Assembly (NCBI RefSeq): GCF_007827695.1
Contig: NZ_VITA01000011.1
Location: forward strand, 62,001 to 126,000
DNA: 64,000 nucleotides
Reading direction: 5' to 3'
DNA from: Sinorhizobium medicae
GTDB lineage: Bacteria; Pseudomonadota; Alphaproteobacteria; Rhizobiales; Rhizobiaceae
Shown: positions 45,889 through 54,348 of the stretch, piece by piece
Layout: each line of letters opens with the position of its first letter
Numbering within the stretch: position 1 is the first letter of the stretch
Notes under the pieces: generated by a model
Told to the model about the DNA's origin: nothing
What the model saw: only the letters and a program-made list of their open reading frames with translations
Databases searched by the model: none
Translations under genes and position numbers: made by a program

Positions 45889-47202
45889 ATGTCTTCCGTT
45901 TCCCAGCAATCTTCACTCGGTGAGCAGTCATCCGGGCACAGCAATCAGGTCTCGGGTGCCGCGCGCCTCGGAATGGGCCTCGTCGAATTCATCGTCACCA
46001 TAGCGGTCATGACCGCAAGCATCGCGCTGGCGATCGACAGCATGCTGCCGGCTTTGCCGGCCATCGGCCGGACGCTCAACGTTGCCAATGCCAACGACAC
46101 GCAACTCGTGATCGGCGTCTTCTTTCTTGGATTCGGTCTCTCCCAGATCTTTTTCGGAAGCCTCTCCGATACATTCGGTCGCCGGTCGGTGCTGCTTGCG
46201 GGCCTTGCCCTCTTCAGCCTGTCGATGTTCGCCGCCTCCTGGGTCGAAAGCATCGAAGCGCTGCTGTTGCTCCGCTTCGTTCAGGGTATCGGCGGTGCCG
46301 CCGTGCGCATTACGACCATGGCGATCGTCCGCGACTGTTTCGGGGGCCGTGAGATGGCGCGCGTCATGTCCTATGTCATGATCGTCTTCATGATCGTGCC
46401 GATCGTCGCCCCGACGCTTGGCCAGCTGGTGATCGCCTATGCCGATTGGCACTGGATCTTCATCCTGATCGGCGTCGTCGGCGCGGCCCTTTTCGTTTGG
46501 GCACTTACCCGAATGAAAGAGTCGCTGCCGAGGGAGGAGCGCCTGCCGCTTTCAGTCGGCGCGGTTTTGTCCGGTTTTCGTACGGTCCTTACAAACCGCA
46601 TCACCTGTGGCTACATGATCGGTATGACTCTGTTCACGGCCGTCATTTGCGCCTATGTCGTCAGCGTCCAGCAGGTCTTCGGTGAAGTCTACAATCTCAG
46701 CGACTGGCTGCCGATCGCCTTTGCGGGCACCGCGGGCGGCATTGCGGTCGCGAACTTCGCCAATGGCTATTTCGTGCGCAGTTTCGGAATGCGGCGCATC
46801 TCGCACACAGCCATGATCCTCTTCACCGTCGTCGCGGCAATCGGATACGTTCTTTCGCTCGCGGGCACTCCGGCTTTCACCATCAGCTACCTGCTGTTTT
46901 CTCTTTTGCTGATGTTCTTTGCCGTCATCGCCACCAACTTCACCGCCATAAGCCTCGAACCCATGGGGCATCTCGCGGGAACAGCAACCGCGATCACCGG
47001 TTTCGTCTCGACCACCGGCGGTGCGCTGATCGGCGGCGCCGTCGGCCAGCTCTTCAACGGCACGCTGCAGCCACTCTTCGGCGGCTACGCTCTTTTCGGA
47101 GTGCTGACCATCCTCGCAACGCTCTGGGCCGAAAACGGGAAGCTGTTCACCCATCCGGGCGATAGCGATACGACGCACGAACACGGCGGCGGCCATTTGT
47201 GA
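45889..47202 (+). CDS. Bcr/CflA-family MFS drug efflux transporter (second copy)
   Basis: 437 residues, 12 helices, clearly a paralogue of the preceding gene: SQIFFGSLSDTFGRR matches the same signature, and LRFVQGIGGAAVRITTMAIVRDCFGGREMARVMSYVMIVFMIVPIVAPTLGQ aligns with helices 4-5. A 30-residue hydrophilic N-terminus and a His-rich end (THEHGGGHL) are extra. It starts 42 nt after the first copy, so the two are probably co-transcribed. Substrate unknown. Confidence 0.88.
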   Translation: MSSVSQQSSLGEQSSGHSNQVSGAARLGMGLVEFIVTIAVMTASIALAIDSMLPALPAIGRTLNVANANDTQLVIGVFFLGFGLSQIFFGSLSDTFGRRSVLLAGLALFSLSMFAASWVESIEALLLLRFVQGIGGAAVRITTMAIVRDCFGGREMARVMSYVMIVFMIVPIVAPTLGQLVIAYADWHWIFILIGVVGAALFVWALTRMKESLPREERLPLSVGAVLSGFRTVLTNRITCGYMIGMTLFTAVICAYVVSVQQVFGEVYNLSDWLPIAFAGTAGGIAVANFANGYFVRSFGMRRISHTAMILFTVVAAIGYVLSLAGTPAFTISYLLFSLLLMFFAVIATNFTAISLEPMGHLAGTATAITGFVSTTGGALIGGAVGQLFNGTLQPLFGGYALFGVLTILATLWAENGKLFTHPGDSDTTHEHGGGHL

Positions 47203-47259
47203 CGAAAGAACCCGCCCGGCAATCGGGGCGGGTTCCATCTCGCCGGCGATGTCTTCCGA

Positions 47260-48084
47260 TCAGACGGTGAAGACCTCTCGCCGCAATTCCTGCCAGCTCT
47301 CCTTGTCGGTCGCCAGAAGCAATCCGCCATCCGTATGCGCCGGCAGATAGCGCGAACCGTTGAAGCGAGCCGCATAGGCGCCGGCCTCTTCGGCGATCAG
47401 GGTACCGGCAAGGTGATCCCAGGGCATCAGCTTCTGGTACATGAGGAAGTGCAGATGGCCCCCGGCGAAGATGCGGTATTCATGCGCCGCGCAGCGATAA
47501 CTGGTGGCCATCCGGACCTTGGCCATATTTCCCATGACGATACGGCGCTCGGCCTGCTTGTAGAACCCGGCCGAAGCAACGCCAACCATGTTCTCAACAG
47601 GCACCCCCGCGGTAACCGATAGCCTCTCCTGCGTGCCGTCGGCCCGGCACATCCACGCACCGGAACCTCGCTCTGCGATTACCCAGTCGTTTCCGAGCGG
47701 ATCGTAGATGATCCCGGCAACGGTCTCGCCCCCCGCGACGACGCTCGCCATGACACCGAAGAGCGGCAGGCCAGCAGCGAAATTGAAGGTGCCGTCGATC
47801 GGATCCACGATGATGGCCAGATCGGCGCCGGCTAGCTTCTCAAGCAGGGCGGGATCAGCGGCCACGGACTCCTCGCCGATGAACACGGCCCCCGGCGCGA
47901 TGGAGCCGATCTTCTCCTTGATCAGCCTCTCGGCTGCTTCGTCGCCTTCGGTCACGAGGTCGATCGCTTCCGATTTCATCCGCACGTCGCCGGAGCCCAG
48001 ATTGCGAAAGCGCGGAAGGATCTCCTTTACCGCCGCCTCTTGCAGTAGGTTGGCAAGTGCGGCGATGTCGACGGAATGGCTCAT
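47260..48084 (-). CDS. Inositol monophosphatase-family phosphatase
   Basis: 274 residues. Metal-dependent sugar phosphatase of the IMPase/SuhB/CysQ superfamily. The metal site is VDPIDGTFNFAAGLPLFG, preceded by GEESVA; the second motif WDHLAGTLIAEEAGAYAARFNG is complete. The exact substrate (inositol-1-phosphate, histidinol phosphate or PAP) cannot be assigned. ATG at 48084 with GGAG 8 nt upstream; 2 nt separate it from the ttcA stop, so it is co-transcribed. Confidence 0.88.
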   Translation of the reverse strand: MSHSVDIAALANLLQEAAVKEILPRFRNLGSGDVRMKSEAIDLVTEGDEAAERLIKEKIGSIAPGAVFIGEESVAADPALLEKLAGADLAIIVDPIDGTFNFAAGLPLFGVMASVVAGGETVAGIIYDPLGNDWVIAERGSGAWMCRADGTQERLSVTAGVPVENMVGVASAGFYKQAERRIVMGNMAKVRMATSYRCAAHEYRIFAGGHLHFLMYQKLMPWDHLAGTLIAEEAGAYAARFNGSRYLPAHTDGGLLLATDKESWQELRREVFTV

Positions 48085-48086
48085 TC

Positions 48087-48968
48087 TTAAGGCTCCGGAG
48101 AGAGGGACTGGAAATCGAAAAGTTTCGGGTCGAGCAGATGCGAGGCATTCACATGTCCGAGCGCGCGAAGCATCGTATCCTTGCGGCCCGGCATGCGCCG
48201 CTCGATATCGGAAAGCATCGCCTTCATCGCGTTGCGCTCGAGCCCGTCCTGCGAACCGCAAAGATCACAGGGGATGATCGGAAACTCCATGGCAGCGGCG
48301 AATTTCGCGATATCGTCTTCCGCCGCATAGGCAAGCGGCCGAAGAACCATCAGGTCGCCCTCGTCGTTCAAAAGCTTCGCCGGCATCGACGCGAGGCGCC
48401 CGCCATGGAAAAAGTTCATGAAGAACGTTTCGAGGATGTCCTCGCGGTGATGGCCAAGCACCAAAGCGTCACAACCCTCCTCCCGGGCAATGCGGTAAAG
48501 ATTGCCCCGCCGAAGCCGCGAACAGAGCGAACAATAGGTGGCACCCGCCGGCACCTTCTCCTTTACGATCGAATAGGTGTCGCGGTATTCGATGCGATGC
48601 CTGACCCCTATCGACTGAAGATAGTCGGGCAACACATGCTTCGGAAAATTCGGCTGTCCCTGGTCCAGATTGCAGGCCACAAGCTCGACGGGAAGCAGAC
48701 CACGCCACTTCAGATCCATCAGGAGTGCAAGAAGGCTATAGCTGTCCTTGCCGCCCGACACGCCGACGAGCCATCGCTTGGAGCCCTTGAGCATGCCGAA
48801 GTCGTCAAGTGCCTGACGCACCTGCCTGAGCAGGCGCTTGCGCAGCTTGTTGAAGGAGACGGAGGACGGCATGCGGGAGAAAAGCGGATGGGCACCGGCG
48901 TCGAAGACGGCCTCTTCGCCGGCGGAGATCTCCGTCGTTTCGTTCAAGGATGATTGTGCGAGTTCCAT
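48087..48968 (-). CDS. ttcA: tRNA 2-thiocytidine biosynthesis protein TtcA
   Basis: 293 residues. TtcA thiolates C32 of some tRNAs using ATP and a [4Fe-4S] cluster. The PP-loop SGGKDS is at 71-76. Cysteine pairs C146/C149 ([12 protein letters not shown]) and C234/C237 (CDLCGSQDG) are visible. It therefore depends on the Fe-S machinery encoded at the start of the window. The ATG at 48968 is used. It is the first gene of a two-gene unit with the phosphatase. Confidence 0.94.
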   Translation of the reverse strand: MELAQSSLNETTEISAGEEAVFDAGAHPLFSRMPSSVSFNKLRKRLLRQVRQALDDFGMLKGSKRWLVGVSGGKDSYSLLALLMDLKWRGLLPVELVACNLDQGQPNFPKHVLPDYLQSIGVRHRIEYRDTYSIVKEKVPAGATYCSLCSRLRRGNLYRIAREEGCDALVLGHHREDILETFFMNFFHGGRLASMPAKLLNDEGDLMVLRPLAYAAEDDIAKFAAAMEFPIIPCDLCGSQDGLERNAMKAMLSDIERRMPGRKDTMLRALGHVNASHLLDPKLFDFQSLSPEP

Positions 48969-49109
48969 GGCGGCAGTCTCGGGTTCTGCTGGCGACGGTG
49001 ACGCGCCCTGCTGTAGTCGTTACCAGCACTTGCCCCGTACGGTAGCGAAGATCAAGGAAAAACAGACCGTGGGCGGCCAACGACCGCTGAGGCCGCCGAT
49101 CAACCGCAC

Positions 49110-50057
49110 TTACGGTCCGAACACCGACCAGCCAGTCCGCGCAGCCAGCATCTCCAGCGCCAGCGATCCCAGGAGCGAATTGCCATAGTCGTTGAGGCCC
49201 GGCGACCAGACGGCAATGGATGCCTTGCCCGGCGCCACCGCCATGATGCCGCCGCCGACGCCGCTCTTGCCGGGCAAACCGACCCGGTAGGCGAAGTCGC
49301 CGGAGCCGTCATAATGGCCGCAGGTAAGCATAAGCGCATTGATGCGTCGCGCGCGCTGGCGCGAAACGACCGAATGGCCGGTCAGTGGATTGGTTCCGCC
49401 GGCGGCAAGAAACAGCCCCGATCTGGCAAGCTGGCTGCAGGTCATGGCGAGTGCGCAGTGATGAAAATAGACGCCGAGCACATGTTCGACCGGATGATCA
49501 AGGCAGCCAAATGACCGCATGAAATTCGCTAGCGCTATATTGCGATATCCGGTTGCGGCTTCCGAACGCGCGACCTCATGGTCGATTACGATATTCTCGT
49601 CGTCCGCAAGATAACGAACGAACCGCACGATCTCGCCGATCAATTCTTTCGGGGTATGGCCGGCAAGAATGAGGTCGCTTATCCTGATGGCACCGGCATT
49701 AATGAACGGGTTGCGCGGCTTGCCACCCTCATGCTCGAGCTGGACAATCGAATTGAAGGCCGAGCCCGATGGCTCGCGACCCACCCGGCTCCAGATGTTC
49801 TCGCCGTGCTTGCCCAGCGCCAGCGTGAGCGTGAACACCTTGGAGATGCTTTGGATGGAGAACGGCACCTCAGCGTCGCCGGCACGATAAAGCTCCCCGC
49901 CGGTCGTGACGACTGCCATGCCGAAGTGGCGCGCATCGACTCGTGCAAGCTGAGGAATATAGTCCGCGACCCTGCCTTCGCCGAGGCGCGGCGTCAGTTC
50001 CCGATAGATGTCGTCGATGATCGACTGAAGGCCTTTTTGCTGTTCTAGATCGCGCAT
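49110..50057 (-). CDS. glsA: Glutaminase
   Basis: 315 residues, close to the usual 305-310. Converts glutamine to glutamate and ammonia with a beta-lactamase-like fold. The serine-lysine motif is S70xxK73 in [11 protein letters not shown]; other family segments are [30 protein letters not shown] and [16 protein letters not shown] use the ATG at 50057; an ATG-less extension to 50093 is less likely. It lies between ttcA and rpsD on the same strand, separated from rpsD by a terminator, so it has its own promoter. Confidence 0.93.
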   Translation of the reverse strand: MRDLEQQKGLQSIIDDIYRELTPRLGEGRVADYIPQLARVDARHFGMAVVTTGGELYRAGDAEVPFSIQSISKVFTLTLALGKHGENIWSRVGREPSGSAFNSIVQLEHEGGKPRNPFINAGAIRISDLILAGHTPKELIGEIVRFVRYLADDENIVIDHEVARSEAATGYRNIALANFMRSFGCLDHPVEHVLGVYFHHCALAMTCSQLARSGLFLAAGGTNPLTGHSVVSRQRARRINALMLTCGHYDGSGDFAYRVGLPGKSGVGGGIMAVAPGKASIAVWSPGLNDYGNSLLGSLALEMLAARTGWSVFGP

Positions 50058-50101
50058 GATGCACTTTCTCACTTCGGAAGCGTCGTCCAACATCTTCCTA
50101 C

Positions 50102-50130
50102 AAAAAAACCGCCCGTTTCCGGGCGGTTTT
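50102..50130 (-). terminator. rpsD: Intrinsic terminator of rpsD
   Basis: On the minus strand AACCGCCC, loop GGAAAC, GGGCGGTT and a run of Ts (plus-strand A run 50102-50108). It begins 25 nt after the rpsD stop and separates it from glsA. Confidence 0.88.
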
Positions 50131-50152
50131 AAACTCGTCAGGCGCGGCCTGA

Positions 50153-50770
50153 TTAACGCGAATAGAATTCGACGACCAGGTGCGGTTCCATGATGACGGG
50201 GTACGGCACGTCAGCGAGAGCGGGAACGCGAACGAAGGTCGCGACCATCTTGTTGTGATCGGCTTCGATATAGTCAGGAACGTCGCGCTCGGCCAGCTGC
50301 ACGGCTTCGAGAACCGTAACGAGCTGCTTGGACGATTCCTTAACTTCGATGACGTCGCCCGGCTTGCAACGATAAGAACCGATGTTGACGCGAACGCCGT
50401 TGACCTTGACGTGGCCGTGATTGACGAACTGGCGCGCGGCGAAAACGGTCGGAACGAACTTGGCGCGGTAAACGATCGCGTCGAGGCGAGACTCGAGCAG
50501 GCCGACCAGGTTTTCCGGGGTGTCGCCCTTGCGGCGAGATGCTTCGGCGAAGATCGCACGAAACTGCTTTTCACGGATATCGCCGTAGTAGCCCTTCAGC
50601 TTCTGCTTGGCGCGCAGCTGCACGCCGAAGTCGGAAAGCTTGGACTTGCGGCGCTGGCCGTGTTGACCGGGGCCATATTCACGGCGGTTGACCGGGGACT
50701 TCGGACGGCCCCAGATGTTTTCGCCCATGCGGCGGTCAATTTTATACTTGGACGATTCGCGCTTGCTCAT
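50153..50770 (-). CDS. rpsD: 30S ribosomal protein S4
   Basis: 205 residues. Primary 16S rRNA-binding protein. The start [37 protein letters not shown] is the alphaproteobacterial form without the zinc-cysteine cluster of other S4 proteins. The S4 RNA-binding domain [29 protein letters not shown] is complete. AAGGGAAATGCG precedes the ATG at 50770. It stands alone rather than in the alpha operon, with a long leader. Confidence 0.97.
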   Translation of the reverse strand: MSKRESSKYKIDRRMGENIWGRPKSPVNRREYGPGQHGQRRKSKLSDFGVQLRAKQKLKGYYGDIREKQFRAIFAEASRRKGDTPENLVGLLESRLDAIVYRAKFVPTVFAARQFVNHGHVKVNGVRVNIGSYRCKPGDVIEVKESSKQLVTVLEAVQLAERDVPDYIEADHNKMVATFVRVPALADVPYPVIMEPHLVVEFYSR

Positions 50771-50942
50771 CGCATTTCCCTTCAAAGTGTTATGCCGGCT
50801 TGTTACCAAACCGGGTCAAGGAAACACGCCCTCCTCTGAACCCATTTTAGGATTCTGACAGGCCTCTCACGATCACGCTGCCGGAGAAGCCACGGGACAT
50901 GTCAAATGAAACACCGGACATTGCTGCCCGGCGTTGAGCGGG

Positions 50943-50971
50943 TCTTTAAGCACTGGGCTCCGAATTGTCAA
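50943..50971 (-). promoter_or_regulatory. rpsD: Predicted promoter of rpsD
   Basis: On the minus strand TTGACA (50971-50966), 17-nt spacer, TAAAGA (50948-50943). The predicted start near 50936 gives a leader of about 165 nt. A second, weaker TTGACC element lies much closer to the gene. Confidence 0.6.
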
Positions 50972-51022
50972 CGGAATATGACAGGAACAATGGCGAATTC
51001 AGCCGTATTTCGGAACGCAGCT

Positions 51023-52537
51023 TCATTCGGCAGCCGCGCATGTCGAGTTCCCAACGTCGAGCGCGCTGGCGTCGCCCGGCGCCGTCTCCCGGCCGAGATC
51101 CGGGAAAGCGACGATGCGCCTGCCGGAGAAATCCGCATGCACGACGATCAAAGCCTGCTCTTCGAAATAGCCGAGCAAGCGCCTGGCGCGGCGTGCCGAA
51201 TGCGTTCCGTAGGCACGCGCGATCATCGCATCCGATGGGCACGGCAGCCCGCGCAGCGCCGCATGGGCCAGCATCAGGAAAACCGCCTGCAGGTCTTCCG
51301 TCACCCGGTCGGCCAGCCCAAGGGCCAAGGCCCAGGCTTCGCTCGCCGCCGTTTCGGCGTCGACGCCTGACCGGGCGACCGCCATTTTGCGACGAAACGC
51401 GCTCAAGTAGAGCGCGGGTCCGGGAACGCGGCGAATGCGGCAACGAACGAGAAAATCCTGAAAGAGTTCCGCATCAGGCCTGAAGGCGGCCTCGGGATTT
51501 GCGACGATCTCGGCGAAGAGGCCGTTGATCAGAGCGTCCCGCTCCGCTGCTGAGATTTCCGGCTGCGCCGGCTTGACCTCTGCCGGCGCTGCAGCCTCCG
51601 GCCTGGGACGCGACAATTCGGCGAGTATGTCGCTCGCGGGCCGCGGTTGCGGCGCTGCGCGGCGGATGGCCGGACGGGTAAATTCCTCCGGATCGGGCGT
51701 GAAGATCAGGTCTGCCACGTCCTGCGGTGCTTCCGGAAGCGGCATCAATTTCGGGCTCATGGAGCGCGCCGAGGTCTCGACCGAACCGATCGTCACCCTC
51801 AAAGGGCGACGGGACAGCGCGGGACCGAGCGCCACGAAAGAGCCGCGCTTCAGGTCTCGAAACATCTCGGCCGTGCGACGATCCATGCCGAGCAGGTCCG
51901 CGGCGCGCAGCATGTCGATGTCGAGAAAGGTGCGCCCCATCAGGAAGTTCGACGCTTCCGCCGCAACATTCTTGGCGAGCTTGGCCAGGCGCTGCGTTGC
52001 GATAACGCCGGCAAGCCCGCGCTTGCGGCCGCGGCACATGAGATTGGTCATGGCGCCGAGGGAAACCTTGCGTATTTCCTCCGAAACGTCCCCGCCTACC
52101 GAGGGCGCGAACATCTGCGCCTCGTCGACCACCACCAGAACGGGATACCAATATTCCCGATCTGCATCGAACATTGCGTTCAGGAACACGCCGGCGCTGC
52201 GCATCTGCTGCTCGACGTCCAACCCTTCGAGTGACAGCACGCAGGAAACGCGGTGCTGACGAATACGCGTCGCAATGCCGATAAGCTCGGTATCCGTGCG
52301 CTCCCCCTCGATCACGACATGGCCGAACTTGTCGGCCAATGTCACGAAATCGCCTTCCGGATCGATGATGCACTGCTGCACCCAAGGCGCGGATTGCTCG
52401 AGCAGACGGCGCAGCAGATGCGACTTTCCGGAGCCGGAATTGCCCTGGACCAGAAGACGCGTCGCCAGAAGCTCTTCGATATCGAGCGAGGCCGAAGTCC
52501 CTTCGGACGTCGTTCCCATGTCGATGCCGACTTTCAT
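51023..52537 (-). CDS. HerA-like P-loop ATPase (DUF87)
   Basis: 504 residues. Walker A QGNSGSGKSHLL at 31-42, Walker B LVVVDEAQMF at 134-143 and MCRGRKRGLAGVIATQRLAKLAKNVAAEASNFLMGR place it among HerA/FtsK-type ATPases (DUF87), hexameric motors that move DNA or protein. The C-terminal 250 residues are rich in Pro/Ala/Glu, with a second half of unknown fold. No NurA nuclease gene is adjacent, so it is an orphan. ATG at 52537 has GAGG about 5 nt upstream. Confidence 0.82.
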   Translation of the reverse strand: MKVGIDMGTTSEGTSASLDIEELLATRLLVQGNSGSGKSHLLRRLLEQSAPWVQQCIIDPEGDFVTLADKFGHVVIEGERTDTELIGIATRIRQHRVSCVLSLEGLDVEQQMRSAGVFLNAMFDADREYWYPVLVVVDEAQMFAPSVGGDVSEEIRKVSLGAMTNLMCRGRKRGLAGVIATQRLAKLAKNVAAEASNFLMGRTFLDIDMLRAADLLGMDRRTAEMFRDLKRGSFVALGPALSRRPLRVTIGSVETSARSMSPKLMPLPEAPQDVADLIFTPDPEEFTRPAIRRAAPQPRPASDILAELSRPRPEAAAPAEVKPAQPEISAAERDALINGLFAEIVANPEAAFRPDAELFQDFLVRCRIRRVPGPALYLSAFRRKMAVARSGVDAETAASEAWALALGLADRVTEDLQAVFLMLAHAALRGLPCPSDAMIARAYGTHSARRARRLLGYFEEQALIVVHADFSGRRIVAFPDLGRETAPGDASALDVGNSTCAAAE

Positions 52538-52665
52538 CCTTACCTCTTCAAGCAGATTGATTCGCGACCACCGATGGGCCACTAAACCGGGCAATACCTA
52601 GCACGGATCCTATCCTCGCGAGCCGCCGATTATGAAAACCCACAGGGAATAATCGGTTGCTGCGC

Positions 52666-53481
52666 TTAGCCGAGAGAACCAACGGCTGCGACTTTCAGGC
52701 CAAAACCCTGCATCAGCCGGCGCGTGGCGAAATCGGGCTTGCCGGACGTGAAGATCGCCGGATCCTCGCCATTCAATGGCTCGAATCCGTTCGGAAGCGG
52801 CACCAGCGAGCGCGCTCGCCTCGCAATCGCCTCGGCCGGATCCAGCCAGTCGACCGGCCAGGGCGCGAGTCGACGGAAAACATTGGCCACGAAAGGATAG
52901 TGCGTGCAGGCGAGCACAACGATATCGGTTCTCTTTCCATCCACCTCGACAAAGCAAGGCGCGATCTCGGCGCGAACCGCATCATCGGTCAATGCTTCAC
53001 CCCGGATATAGGCCTCAGCCATGCGTGCAAGGTTCTCCGACCCGACCAGCCTGACATGGCATTGCGAAGCGAAGGACTGGATGAGATCGCGTGTGTAGGC
53101 ACGCTTCACTGTGCCCGGTGTCGCGAGCACCGAAACGAGGCCCGAACGCGTACGCTCGGCCGCAGGCTTGATAGCCGGCACCGTGCCGACGAAGGTCATT
53201 TGCGGATAGACGATGCGCAGGTCCGCCCCGACGAGGGTGAATGCCGTATTGCACGCGATGATGCAGATTTCCGGATCGTGCTCGGCGAGCAACCGACCGA
53301 AAAGCGCGATCACGCGCTCCTTCAAGGCGCCCTCCTCCCAGCCGCCATAGGGAAACCCGGCATCGTCGGCGACATAGATAAAGTGGCGCTCCGGCATCAG
53401 AACGCGCGCCTCGCGCAGCACAGTCAGGCCACCGATCCCGCTGTCAAAGACGAGGATGGGCTTCAGCTCAGTCTTTGTCAC
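52666..53481 (-). CDS. murI: Glutamate racemase
   Basis: 271 residues. Supplies D-glutamate for peptidoglycan. The two catalytic cysteines are C77 in ACNTAFT and C192 in ACTHYPF, and the N-terminus [18 protein letters not shown] is diagnostic. The start is uncertain: GTG at 53481 is used, giving a 14-nt overlap with the upstream methyltransferase gene; a GTG at 53529 would add 16 residues and overlap more. No in-frame ATG exists near either. Confidence 0.92.
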   Translation of the reverse strand: MTKTELKPILVFDSGIGGLTVLREARVLMPERHFIYVADDAGFPYGGWEEGALKERVIALFGRLLAEHDPEICIIACNTAFTLVGADLRIVYPQMTFVGTVPAIKPAAERTRSGLVSVLATPGTVKRAYTRDLIQSFASQCHVRLVGSENLARMAEAYIRGEALTDDAVRAEIAPCFVEVDGKRTDIVVLACTHYPFVANVFRRLAPWPVDWLDPAEAIARRARSLVPLPNGFEPLNGEDPAIFTSGKPDFATRRLMQGFGLKVAAVGSLG

Positions 53482-54298
53482 CGCCGCTATGTTCTTTCCT
53501 GCTGTATCCGGGCGGTGCGGCGGAGCCACGCGGACTTTCGCGTGTGAAACGGTCGAGCGACGAGATGACGCCGCGCAGCACCTGGATTTCCGACTCGGTA
53601 AAAGATGGTCTGGTCAGAACCGCGCGCAGGTTCTCGACCAATTTCGGCTTTTTATCGGCGGAACGGAAATAGTTGCGCGCGTCGAGCGCCTCCTCCAGAT
53701 GCTCGCAGAGCCCGTGCAACTGTTCCTTGGTCGCCGGCCGCTGCTCGCTTGGCTGGAAAAACGTCTCGTCTTCAGAGGCCATTCCGGTCTTGAGCCACTC
53801 ATAGGACATCAGCAGCACGGCCTGGGCAAGGTTCAGCGAAGCAAAGGCAGGGTTGACCGGGAAAGTCACGATCTCGTCGGCGAGCGCGACTTCGGCATTG
53901 GTCAGACCGGTACGCTCCCGGCCGAAAATGATCCCGACCTTCTGACCGACGCTGAACCTCTGGCGCAGTTCCCGCGCGGCGACGATCGGCGAACGCACGG
54001 GCTTGAAGCCGTCGCGGTCGCGTGCCGTAGTCGCATAGACGAAATTGAGATCGGCGAGCGCCTCTTCTAGCGTTTCGTAAAGCTTGGCACCGTCGATCAC
54101 ATGATCGGCGCGGCTGGCAGCGGAACGTGCCTTTTCACTCGGCCAGCCGTCGCGCGGGCTCACGAGGCGCAGCTCGGACAGGCCGAAATTCGCCATGGCG
54201 CGCGCCACCATTCCAATATTTTCGCCAAGCTGCGGAAAGGCGAGAATGATCGCCGGGCCTTCCGTCAAAAGTTCGCGCTCGCTGTTGGTGCCTGCCAT
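53468..54298 (-). CDS. trmJ: TrmJ-like tRNA/rRNA 2'-O-methyltransferase (SPOUT)
   Basis: 276 residues. SPOUT fold with SAM-binding knot: [37 protein letters not shown] at the start, [18 protein letters not shown], and [23 protein letters not shown]. TrmJ methylates the 2'-OH of position 32 in some tRNAs; a related rRNA target is possible. The last 60 residues are a helical region and charged tail. ATG at 54298 has AAGG upstream. It overlaps murI, making the two translationally linked. Confidence 0.9.
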   Translation of the reverse strand: MAGTNSERELLTEGPAIILAFPQLGENIGMVARAMANFGLSELRLVSPRDGWPSEKARSAASRADHVIDGAKLYETLEEALADLNFVYATTARDRDGFKPVRSPIVAARELRQRFSVGQKVGIIFGRERTGLTNAEVALADEIVTFPVNPAFASLNLAQAVLLMSYEWLKTGMASEDETFFQPSEQRPATKEQLHGLCEHLEEALDARNYFRSADKKPKLVENLRAVLTRPSFTESEIQVLRGVISSLDRFTRESPRGSAAPPGYSRKEHSGGDKD

Positions 54299-54348
54299 TT
54301 CTGCCTTGCCTTCTGTTCGGCGCTTCCCTCGCATATATGAACACGAAT

